The position numbers and the translations under genes were made by a program. A model generated the notes under the pieces. That model was not told the origin of the DNA. It ran no database searches and was given only the letters and a program-made list of their open reading frames with translations. Shown piece after piece: positions 16,726 to 24,121 of a stretch of 64,000 bases of DNA; position 1 is the first letter of the stretch, and each line of letters opens with the position of its first letter. Source of the stretch: J027 sp965215855 (lineage in GTDB: Bacteria; Chloroflexota; Anaerolineae; Aggregatilineales; J027); assembly GCA_965215855.1 (NCBI GenBank), contig CBDCER010000002.1:496001-560000 (forward strand), given 5' to 3'.

Positions 16726-17946
16726 ATGTTAGAGAAATATCTGCGTTCAAGCAAAAGTTTCTGGGTCTGGGTCGGTTTGCTATGCCTCTTGATAATCGCC
16801 GGACTGGCTGCTGGACTCCTGATTTTCTGGAAAGGGTTAGGAGTCACGAACCTCAGTGATGGTGTGCCCTGGGGACTCTGGATTACATTAGATCTCAGCT
16901 TCATTGGCCTCAGTGCTGGCGCGTTCTCGCTCTCGGCCATCACCTATCTATTGGGCCGCGAAACCTTCAAACCCATCGCCCGGATCGCCGTGTTCATCGG
17001 CTTATTGGGCTACAGCGGCGCATTGATGTGCCTGGTGCTAGACATCGGCAGACCAGATCGCTTCTGGCATGGCTGGGTCTTCTGGAACATCCACTCCATG
17101 CTCTGGGAAGTGACCATGTGCATCACGCTCTACTTCTCAGTGCTGATCCTGGAAGTCTTCCCGATGGTGGCCGACCTGCCCATCCTAGACCGTTTCACTC
17201 GTCTGCGAAAACTGGCGCATAACGTCCACCACTATGCCCCACTGCTAGCTGTGATGGGTCTGTGCCTTTCACTGTTACACCAGTCCAGTCTGGGCGGCAC
17301 ATACGGGGTCGTGGTGGGACGCGCAGCGCTCTTCAGGCCAACCATGCCGCTGCTGTTCATCGTATCCGCAGTGGCCGCTGGTATTGCATTCACCGTCCAC
17401 ATTACGCTCATCGTGCAATGGGTCAGCCAGCGCCAACTCGTGCCGACCCATGTCCTCTTTGAAGCCGGGCAAATCGCCGGTATCGTCCTGCTGGGTTATC
17501 TCTATATGCGGTTTTGGGATACCACCGCCGGCAACTATGGCTATGTGCCAGGCCGCAGCGAGGCATTTACTGCCTTGATGGCCGGGCCGTTCGCAGTGTC
17601 ATTTTGGGCCTGGGAAATGATCCTGGGCGGTGTGGTAGCAGCCTATTTATTGATCCGCGCTCGCTTCCGCCAGAGTATCGCCATGCTATTAATCGGTGGC
17701 GGATTAGCCATGGCGGGGTTGATCGCCAATCGCTGGCACACCACTCTACTGGCTTTTACCCAGCCCCTCTCCGAGAATCCGCCCGTCACCGACCCACTAG
17801 TGACGAGCTATACTCCGGCCTGGACGGAATGGGCCACTGGCTTCGGCATCATTGCCGGACTGGCGCTCATTTTCAGCCTGGGGATGCGTTACCTGCCTGC
17901 CTTCAAAGGCATTGAGATTGTTGAGACTCAACCAGCGGGAGATTGA
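16726..17946 (+). CDS. NrfD/PsrC-family quinone-interacting membrane subunit
   Basis: The protein has 406 residues and about nine to ten transmembrane helices, with the family hallmark near the N-terminus (GVPWGLWITLDLSFIGLSAG) and conserved residues such as LDIGRPDRFWH. NrfD proteins bind a quinone in the membrane without haem and pass electrons to an Fe-S partner. Its place after the cytochrome and ferredoxin genes completes a three-subunit complex. Whether it oxidises menaquinol or reduces menaquinone cannot be read from the sequence. The ATG at 16726 follows a GGGGGAATCG site. The operon ends in the hairpin at 17979. Confidence 0.95.
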   Translation: MLEKYLRSSKSFWVWVGLLCLLIIAGLAAGLLIFWKGLGVTNLSDGVPWGLWITLDLSFIGLSAGAFSLSAITYLLGRETFKPIARIAVFIGLLGYSGALMCLVLDIGRPDRFWHGWVFWNIHSMLWEVTMCITLYFSVLILEVFPMVADLPILDRFTRLRKLAHNVHHYAPLLAVMGLCLSLLHQSSLGGTYGVVVGRAALFRPTMPLLFIVSAVAAGIAFTVHITLIVQWVSQRQLVPTHVLFEAGQIAGIVLLGYLYMRFWDTTAGNYGYVPGRSEAFTALMAGPFAVSFWAWEMILGGVVAAYLLIRARFRQSIAMLLIGGGLAMAGLIANRWHTTLLAFTQPLSENPPVTDPLVTSYTPAWTEWATGFGIIAGLALIFSLGMRYLPAFKGIEIVETQPAGD

Positions 17947-17978
17947 CCCTCTCGTTGGGTGTGTACTCCTACTATCAA

Positions 17979-18005
17979 CCGCCTGTCGCATTCTGTGGCA
18001 GGCGG
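17979..18005 (+). terminator. hairpin terminator of the cytochrome operon
   Basis: CCGCCTG (17979-17985) and CAGGCGG (17999-18005) form a perfect 7-bp stem. It is followed by CTCTT and then at once by the first base of the group II intron at 18011, so the terminator's 3' tail has been separated from its stem. Confidence 0.7.
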
Positions 18006-18010
18006 CTCTT

Positions 18011-19890
18011 GTGTACGCCCGGCATGGGCGATAACTAGGCGGTGAAAGTCCGCTGTGGGCGTTAGTCCAACGAACCACTAGCCGAAGGCAACTGCATCGA
18101 GCGCGAGCAGATGTGGAGAGGAAGCCGGAGGGCAAAATCCAGACCTGACGGACAGGAACCACGTAAAGAGGCATGACGCGCCGGGTAAGCTGGCACGAGA
18201 CAGTAAAGCCCCAACGGACAGAAGTGGCGTGATGTAAACGTGGCAGGGCTTGGAGGAAAGTTATCGTACCTTATCCGGGGAGGTCTGGCGTTTTTTTTGA
18301 ATGTCAGAAGTCAGCCGAGGCCGTAGTAGTCGATGGGGTAACGACCATCCGGGGCGGTTGGTGAAAGCCAACTACAGGGCGAAGGGCTGAACGGAAAAGA
18401 AGTTGAGGAGAAAGGCGTAGAGACGTGGTAGGACAGCCGAAACTCAGGGAGACTGAGCCAAACGTGGAAGGAAAGCTGGCGGCTGGGGATAAGCGTGCGG
18501 GGCCAAGGCCACGACTGGAACAAATGGAAAGACAGGAAAGACCTCAACACGAAGCAAGTCTGTGGGAACGGATATTCAGTCGTGGAAACCTGTTCACAGC
18601 ACTGGAAAAAGTGCAGCGAAACAAGGGAGCCGCGGGGATAGACGAAATGACGGTATCAGAACTGCCCGACCATCTCCGCGAGCATTGGGAAGGGATACGC
18701 GCCAAACTGGAACGGGAGAGTTATGTGCCCAGTCCAGTGAAGCGGGTGGAAATCCCGAAGCCGAATGGTGGAACACGGCAGTTAGGCATACCAACCGTGC
18801 TCGACCGAATGATCCAACAGGCAATACACCAGGTACTCAGCCCGATCTTTGAGAAGACATTCAGCCCGCATAGCTATGGTTTCCGACCAGGGCGTAGTGC
18901 CCATGATGCCGTGAAAGCGGCGCAGAAGACGATAGCAGCGGGATACACCTGGGTAGTGGACATTGATCTGGCGCAGTTTTTCGACACGGTGAACCATGAC
19001 CGCTTGATGGCGCGAATGAAGACTATGATAGACGACAAGCGGGTGCTGAGACTGGTAAATGCCTATCTGAAGTCCGGGGTGATGGTCGGCGGCATGTACA
19101 CTGACACGGACAAGGGGACACCGCAGGGTGGGCCATTGTCACCGTTATTGAGTAACATTGTGCTGACCGAACTGGACGAGCAGTTGGCGGAACGCGGCCA
19201 CCGGTTTGTGCGCTATGCCGATGATTGCAACATCTTCGTGCAGAGCAAACGGGCAGCGGAGCGCGTGATGGCAAGTACGTGCCGTTTCATCGAAGGCCGA
19301 ATGCGTTTGCAGGTCAACCGTGAGAAAAGTGCGGTTGATTTGGCTGTAAAGCGCAAGTTTCTGGGTTTTAGCTTCTATTGAAGAGCAGGCGGTGGGGTCG
19401 GTATTCGTATCGCACCGCAAAGCCTGGAACGTGCCAAACGTCGCCTTCGAGGAATGACACGGCGCAACAGTGGACGCTCGTTAGAAGACATACGCGATAC
19501 GCTCAATCAGTATACGGTTGGTTGGGTGAATTACTATGCGCTGGCGGACGCTCGCGGCCATTTGCAACGACTGGATGAGTGGTTACGAAGACGGTTACGG
19601 CAACTTTGCTGGAAACAGTGGAAGACGCCCAAGAACCGTTATCGTAATCTGCGACGTCTGGAAGTACCGGAACATTGGGCGAAGTTGAACGCCGGGACAA
19701 GTCAAGGTGATTGGCGTCTGTCCAATTCTCCCTGGCTACATCGTGCGCTCAATAATGCCTTTTGGCAGACCTTTGGACTGAAAAGTCTCGTTCAACAGTA
19801 CAATCTTCGTCATACTTGACCGAACCGCCGGATGCGGACCCGCATGTCCGGTGGTGTGGGAGGGGGCGGTCGCCCGTCCCCTATCCCGAT
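18011..19890 (+). mobile_element. group II intron inserted after a terminator hairpin
   Basis: The 5' end GTGTACGCCCGGCATGGGCG and the nearby GGCGGTGAAAGTCCGC are typical of bacterial group II intron domain I. Domain V is clear at 19824-19855: an 8-bp lower stem, a 2-nt bulge, a 5-bp upper stem and a tetraloop. A domain VI-like helix follows and the intron ends near 19890 (CTATCCCGAT). The reverse-transcriptase ORF lies in domain IV. The element is ~1.88 kb, in the same direction as the cytochrome operon. Insertion right behind a hairpin resembles the habit of class C introns; the class is not proven. The exact ends are inferred. Confidence 0.88.
18425..19819 (+). pseudogene. ltrA: group II intron reverse transcriptase/maturase with one in-frame stop
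   Basis: The frame encodes a complete intron protein of ~464 codons broken only by TGA at 19379-19381. Before it lie the RT palm motifs (GFRPGRSAHDA, GTPQGGPLSPLLSN, YADD with R before it, and KFLGFSFY). After it, in the same frame, come the thumb and maturase X domain (LNQYTVGWVNYYAL) and the normal C-terminus. No HNH endonuclease domain is present. The stop falls where relatives usually carry Trp or Arg. TGA is used as an ordinary stop elsewhere in the window, so this is a nonsense mutation or a sequencing error. GTG at 18425 is taken as the start. If real, the stop removes maturase activity. Confidence 0.87.
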
Positions 19891-19961
19891 TGTATAATGA
19901 CCTCTCACTGATTTGAGTCACCAACATTGAAAGGAAACTGGCACACCATCGCCGAACCACC

Positions 19962-20468
19962 ATGCAGATTCGCACCATAACTCCCGACGACGCTGAAGAT
20001 TACCGCGCCATTCGGCTACAAGCTTTGAAAGACAATCCGGAAGCATTCGGCGGCTCCTACGAAGAATCGGTCGAACGCACCGTCGCCGATATGCGAACTC
20101 GTCTCGAAACCCATACCGCTGACAACTTCATCCTGGTCGCCGTCATTGACGAGAAAATGGTCGGCACAGTCGGGCTAGTGCGTCAATCCTTTCTCAAGAT
20201 GCGCCACAAAGCTATTATTTGGGGCATGTATGTCGCACCGGAGACACGTGGATCAGGCATTGGCCGCGCCCTGATGAACGACGTCATTATCCGTGCCCGC
20301 CAGTTACCTGACCTGGAGCAACTCAGTCTGACAGTTGTCACCGACAACACTGCCGCCCGCCAGCTTTATCTCTCTTTCGGATTTGAAATCTACGGATTGG
20401 AGCGCCACGCCTTGAAGTTGGGCGAACGTTATCTGGATGAGGAATATATGGTGCTGTTTCTGGGCTAA
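19962..20468 (+). CDS. GNAT-family N-acetyltransferase
   Basis: The protein has 168 residues. The acetyl-CoA binding motif A reads GMYVAPETRGSGIGRALM (R-x-x-G-x-G), and motif B follows with VVTDNTAARQLYLSFGFEIYG, ending in the usual ERHALKLGERYLDEEYM. These are single-domain acetyltransferases of the ribosomal-protein/small-molecule type; the substrate is not predictable. It begins 71 bp after the intron; TATAAT at 19893-19898 in the downstream exon could be a -10, with no convincing -35. Its stop overlaps the stop of the convergent gene by 4 bp. Confidence 0.9.
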   Translation: MQIRTITPDDAEDYRAIRLQALKDNPEAFGGSYEESVERTVADMRTRLETHTADNFILVAVIDEKMVGTVGLVRQSFLKMRHKAIIWGMYVAPETRGSGIGRALMNDVIIRARQLPDLEQLSLTVVTDNTAARQLYLSFGFEIYGLERHALKLGERYLDEEYMVLFLG

Positions 20469-21433
20469 TCGGCGGCGGGACTGTGTTCCTCAACCCGCAC
20501 TGGCGGCAAACTGAGATCATACGCCTGCAAGCGTTCCTCAAAACGCTCCAGCGTCACCTGCCCATAATCATAAAAATGGCCTTTGACATGCGTTTCGTCC
20601 AGATGAGCATGAGAATCACCCGTAACCTGCGCCTGGAATTTGCGGAGTTTGCGCTGCATTTCCCAACGCTCCAAACGATCACCCAACCAACCGCCCAACA
20701 CCCGTTCCCCCAGCCATTTCACTGCCCGTCCTAACCAACGTGGCGAGCATTCCGGTTCCATATACAATGCGCTGTTGGCATTCGGCAGAAATTCCTGTGT
20801 CCAGGCGTTCACATCGCGCATCTGGTGATAAACATGATGTCCTGTCACCGGAATCATCTGCGCAATTTCGTGTGCCATGAACATATCATACCGCTCCTGA
20901 TGCAAGGCGCTGGATGCCAACACATAATTCGGGCAGAGCGTCACGCCCCACAGCCGCATTAGCCGCACCATGATCACCGCCAGCAATCGCGCTAACCACA
21001 CCCGCCCCTCGCGCACCACCAGCAAATAGTCCAGATCATCAGTAGGATCGCTAGCATTCCGCACCGCCAATGCACCCGTCATACCCACCATCTCCACAAA
21101 CGGCAACGCACCCAGCCACCCCCCATAACGCCATGCCTTGCCCCACAGCGCCGCCGATGCGGTCTCTCGCGCCCCCCGCACCGCGAAGACCTCCGCGTCC
21201 TGTTCGGCCACCGCATAGCAGGGTTGCCCGGCTACCTCGCCCGTGATGATATGCGCTTCCAGCCACTCAGAGGGCGTTTGCAGCGCAGCATCCACCGCAT
21301 CATGCGTGGCGGTCATGCCAATCAGATAATAGTGGATTTCGGCGGCGGTCATCGGAAAACAAAACACATCACCATACAGCAATGTGCAAAGGATAGCTCG
21401 ATCCAAAGGGGATGGCGCTACAGTCATCAACAC
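20465..21433 (-). CDS. nucleotidyltransferase-fold protein of unknown substrate
   Basis: The protein has 322 residues. A winged-helix-like N-terminal part (ILCTLLYGDVFCFPMTAAEIHYYL) is followed by a Pol-beta-type signature, MTGALAVRN...DDLDYLLVV, in which the acidic D-x-D pair is kept. Central hydrophobic stretches (LLAVIMVRLMRLWGV) look buried rather than membrane-spanning. The C-terminal ~100 residues are charged and helical. I cannot name a function; the fold suggests transfer of a nucleotide or a related inactive role. The gene is convergent with the acetyltransferase. Confidence 0.7.
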   Translation of the reverse strand: MLMTVAPSPLDRAILCTLLYGDVFCFPMTAAEIHYYLIGMTATHDAVDAALQTPSEWLEAHIITGEVAGQPCYAVAEQDAEVFAVRGARETASAALWGKAWRYGGWLGALPFVEMVGMTGALAVRNASDPTDDLDYLLVVREGRVWLARLLAVIMVRLMRLWGVTLCPNYVLASSALHQERYDMFMAHEIAQMIPVTGHHVYHQMRDVNAWTQEFLPNANSALYMEPECSPRWLGRAVKWLGERVLGGWLGDRLERWEMQRKLRKFQAQVTGDSHAHLDETHVKGHFYDYGQVTLERFEERLQAYDLSLPPVRVEEHSPAAD

Positions 21434-21515
21434 CCCAAGTTTCTCTCATACCTATACGACTTATTCAGGGTACTTGGATTGCGCTTCTGATGCAAGCCCT
21501 TCAGATAACGCAAAA

Positions 21516-21767
21516 TCAGGGGCCGGATTCCATCATCTCCACCCGCACGGTTACACCCAGTTTCGCCAGAAATTCTTGACACTCACTCCAACCCAAAGGA
21601 AATCCATCGACATCAGCCGCGCCCACATACGCCAATACATCAGATGCTTCAGCCGTTTCGAGAGGCGTATCAATCAAGATGGTTTCGGCCCAATCCACCA
21701 GCTCTGCCAGTGAGGCGTGTCCATTCATGTATGCGATCAGTTTATTGGCTATCGTCTGATTCGTCAT
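21516..21767 (-). CDS. small acidic helical protein, third gene of antitoxin-like trio
   Basis: The protein has ~83 residues from ATG 21767 (an in-frame ATG at 21776 is the alternative). It is acidic and mostly helical (NKLIAYMNGHASLAELVDWAE), without any membrane segment or catalytic motif I know. It overlaps the preceding gene (ending at 21742) by ~26 bp, so the two are coupled. I do not recognise a family. Confidence 0.6.
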   Translation of the reverse strand: MTNQTIANKLIAYMNGHASLAELVDWAETILIDTPLETAEASDVLAYVGAADVDGFPLGWSECQEFLAKLGVTVRVEMMESGP

Positions 21768-22017
21768 GGTCTCCATCGGACTTGATCTCCTGATGCCCTG
21801 TATCCACTGGATATTTCTGATGACGAGCTATCAACTCACTACTATCATCGTAAATTTCTTGTACAAAGCTCACCGTGACTTCGTTGGCATCTACAATTTT
21901 AACATAACGCGCCCGGTTCCTGATTCTGCCAGGGACATCCTTCCAATAGCGCCGCCCGCCGTCTGGCAACTTCTCCCAATTGGGATAATCACGCTCGTTT
22001 CGCTCACGAGTTGACAC
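21742..22017 (-). CDS. small conserved hypothetical protein (RYVKIVDANE type)
   Basis: The protein has 91 residues with the pattern NWEKLPDGGRRYW, RARYVKIVDANEVTV, QEIYDDSSELI and HQKYPVDTGHQ. This pattern occurs in small uncharacterised proteins of Chloroflexota and cyanobacteria, as far as I recall. It follows the antitoxin-like gene by 3 bp. The C-terminal ~15 residues are acidic. A toxin role is possible from its position but nothing in the sequence proves it. Confidence 0.65.
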   Translation of the reverse strand: MSTRERNERDYPNWEKLPDGGRRYWKDVPGRIRNRARYVKIVDANEVTVSFVQEIYDDSSELIARHQKYPVDTGHQEIKSDGDHDESDDSQ

Positions 22018-22020
22018 GGA

Positions 22021-22236
22021 TCACACTCCAGGGAAAATATCTTTTAACCTGCTCTCAGTCGAGAACTCCTCAAGGTCTGCCCATAGACCAACCGTGCGAT
22101 CTAGCATCCCCTCAATATCCGCTGGAGTTGGCATCGGTGTCCATTGAACTTCAATTTCATCTCCATTTGGTAGGTCAGGCACACCCTCCAATGGGATGAA
22201 ATACCCATCTTCATAGTGTAATCGTAGGGCCGCCAT
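22021..22236 (-). CDS. antitoxin-like protein (DUF104/AF2212-like)
   Basis: The protein has 71 residues. The N-terminus, with YEDGYFIPLEGVPDLPNGDEIEVQW, matches the beta-rich pattern of AF2212-type antitoxins (YxxGxFxPLExVxLPxGxxV). The C-terminal half is helical and could bind a partner. It is the first gene of a tight three-gene minus-strand cluster. GGAGATATTC precedes its ATG. The usual partner of this family is a PIN-type toxin, which is not present here. Confidence 0.65.
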   Translation of the reverse strand: MAALRLHYEDGYFIPLEGVPDLPNGDEIEVQWTPMPTPADIEGMLDRTVGLWADLEEFSTESRLKDIFPGV

Positions 22237-22315
22237 GTGAATATCTCCTTTGCCAGAATTATAGCATAGAGGTTTCAGCGAAGATTATTATTTGCCACTT
22301 CAGGGCCGTACCAAT

Positions 22316-23065
22316 ATGATAAATAGCAACGATCCTGAAGCACATAAGGGATATATGATCATGACTCTGGCTGAAGATTTTATGGTGTTTGACCTCGCTG
22401 AAAACGCGCAACCCAATCTCTCACTCTATTGCCTGCCAGGGGTGATATTAGTGGACTTAGCCCTCCACAAATACATCCGAATCGACGACAATAATCCCGA
22501 TCACTTGACCATCACTGGCGTTGATGCACCTGCCGACGCCTTCCTCAGCGAAGCACTGGCCCATATCCAACAAACCGCCCCACCCTTAATGCGTTCACAC
22601 TGGCTACAGTATGGCACTTTGAATGACTTTCCAGCTCGTCTGGTGAACCGCCTGATACAGCAAGGCACTATCCAACAGGGTGAAACAAGCGGCGGTTTCC
22701 TGGGGCGCGGACGCAAAATGGTCTACATCACCGATCAGTCTCAGGCTGGACAGAGCCTTTTGAAGCGTGTCCGCGATACCATTGAGGGCAATGTAAAACC
22801 GGAGCCTCACACCGTCATGCTCCTGGTTCTGCTTGATATGGCGAATGTTAGTGGTATTTTGAGTGGCAAAGAAACCAAAGCTATGCGTAACTACTGCAAA
22901 GTTGTCAACCAGTCCTTTCCCTCGCTGGCATCCAAAAAGAAGAAGCACGGCGAGACTAACCCGGCCATCGACTCGTTGAGCAGCCTGACCATCAATACCA
23001 TTGACGCCCTACTGGTGAGCCTGATGGACTCCATGTTTTCGGGCCACGCACCATACACGAACTGA
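22316..23065 (+). CDS. GPP34 (Golgi phosphoprotein 3-like) family protein
   Basis: About 249 residues from ATG 22316 (an ATG at 22292 is also in frame). The sequence follows the GPP34 pattern: a first helix after a short strand (GYMIMTLAEDFMVFDL), a segment GVILVDLALHKYIRID, then SEALAHIQQTAPP, a helical region with LVNRLIQQGTI, and GRGRKMVYITD with a C-terminal helical bundle. In eukaryotes GOLPH3 binds PI4P; the bacterial role is unknown, but members often lie near membrane or stress genes. The gene is divergent from the antitoxin-like trio. Confidence 0.72.
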   Translation: MINSNDPEAHKGYMIMTLAEDFMVFDLAENAQPNLSLYCLPGVILVDLALHKYIRIDDNNPDHLTITGVDAPADAFLSEALAHIQQTAPPLMRSHWLQYGTLNDFPARLVNRLIQQGTIQQGETSGGFLGRGRKMVYITDQSQAGQSLLKRVRDTIEGNVKPEPHTVMLLVLLDMANVSGILSGKETKAMRNYCKVVNQSFPSLASKKKKHGETNPAIDSLSSLTINTIDALLVSLMDSMFSGHAPYTN

Positions 23066-23104
23066 GCCATAGCGATCCCTTGCAAAATCACGCCACTGAA
23101 TCGC

Positions 23105-23133
23105 TTGACGAAATCGGTGTTCGTTCTTACAAT
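23105..23133 (+). promoter_or_regulatory. sigma-70-type promoter for the BRO-domain gene
   Basis: TTGACG (23105-23110) and TACAAT (23128-23133) are 17 bp apart, ~100 bp before the ATG at 23235. The transcript would begin near 23140, just before the hairpin at 23153-23179. Confidence 0.6.
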
Positions 23134-23152
23134 TTGGTCATAATGTAAAAAT

Positions 23153-23179
23153 GCCCCGACCTTTGCATCAGGTCAGGGC
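23153..23179. terminator. leader hairpin / minus-strand terminator
   Basis: Arms 23153-23162 and 23170-23179 pair over 10 bp with one mismatch. On the minus strand it is followed by ATTTTTAC and so looks like a terminator, though no minus-strand gene ends there. On the plus strand it would form a stem early in the BRO-gene leader. Confidence 0.5.
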
Positions 23180-23234
23180 AGGCGGACGCTGGTTTAGCGT
23201 ACCGCATCTAGAAAGATACAAAGGATTATAGCAT

Positions 23235-24068
23235 ATGAACGACAACAAGTTGATCCCTGTTGATGCTGATCGGATTCGCAAGGTCTGGCACGACGATGAG
23301 TGGTATTACAGCGTCATCGACATCATTGGAGTTTTGATGGATAGCGATTACAAAGCAGCTCAAAAATACTGGTCCGTGCTGAAAACCCGCTTGAAAGCTG
23401 AAGGAAGTGAACTTGCTACAAATTGTAGTAGGTTGAAACTGAGAGCATTAGACGGCAAAATGCGCCTCACGGATGTTGTCAATACCGAGCAGGCATTACG
23501 CCTTGTACAATCTATCCCTTCCCCCAGAGTTGAACCGCTCAAACTATGGCTGGCTCAAGTTGGCTCTGAACGTCTTGAAGACATTGAAGACCCCGAACTG
23601 GCTCTGTTGCGGGCGCTTGACGATACAGTGGCGAAGTATCGTCGCATGGGTCGTAGCAATAGCTGGATCGAAGTTCGTGTTCAGGGCATTGTGGATCGCA
23701 AACACTTCACTGACGCACTCAAAGCAGCAGTAATTGATGCCTTTCCAACTATGTACGCTCAGAGTACCGAAAAAGTGTATAAGGGACTATTGGATCGCAC
23801 AACAGCCCAATTGCGTGGTGAACTCGATATCAAGCCGAAGCAAAACCCGCGTGATTATATGGGTGAATATGCCTTGATCTACATTGGGTTAACGGAACGG
23901 CTAATCCGCGACCATTTGCAGGATGCCGAAACGGTGACATTCAAGCAGGCGCTCGAAATCATCTGGAAGGTTGCCAAACTGATCCAGAAACAATATCTCG
24001 CCACGCAAAAGGCGCTCGGTAGAAATCTACTCACCGACAAACCACTGTTAGATAAGCCGAGCAAGTAG
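23235..24068 (+). CDS. BRO-N-domain protein (phage antirepressor/DinD-like)
   Basis: The protein has 277 residues. The N-terminal ~110 carry the BRO pattern (IRKVWHDDEWYYSVIDIIGVL, AAQKYWSVLKTRL, LTDVVNTEQALRLVQSIPS, EPLKLWLAQVG). The rest is a helical region seen in DinD-like and uncharacterised BRO proteins (YRRMGRSNSWIEVRVQGI). BRO domains bind DNA in viral and phage proteins. AAGGA at 23221-23225 lies 9 nt before the ATG. The gene stands alone between its own promoter and a strong hairpin, so it may be a cargo or phage-derived gene kept as a chromosomal regulator. Confidence 0.83.
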   Translation: MNDNKLIPVDADRIRKVWHDDEWYYSVIDIIGVLMDSDYKAAQKYWSVLKTRLKAEGSELATNCSRLKLRALDGKMRLTDVVNTEQALRLVQSIPSPRVEPLKLWLAQVGSERLEDIEDPELALLRALDDTVAKYRRMGRSNSWIEVRVQGIVDRKHFTDALKAAVIDAFPTMYAQSTEKVYKGLLDRTTAQLRGELDIKPKQNPRDYMGEYALIYIGLTERLIRDHLQDAETVTFKQALEIIWKVAKLIQKQYLATQKALGRNLLTDKPLLDKPSK

Positions 24069-24075
24069 AAAATCA

Positions 24076-24112
24076 CTGTCCAGCGCGAGAGGGTGCATAT
24101 CGCGCTGGACAG
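24076..24112. terminator. bidirectional terminator
   Basis: A perfect 13-bp stem (24076-24088 / 24100-24112) separates two convergent genes. Its minus-strand side is followed by TGATTTTC. Confidence 0.75.
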
Positions 24113-24121
24113 CCTATCAAT

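Noticed and set aside
19379..19381. TGA as selenocysteine or recoded Trp
   Set aside because: TGA ends many other genes here and there is no selenocysteine insertion element or reason for it in a maturase.
23105..23133. SOS-box at the BRO/DinD-like gene
   Set aside because: GAAA...GTTC occurs near the promoter but with the wrong spacing; I could not support a LexA site.
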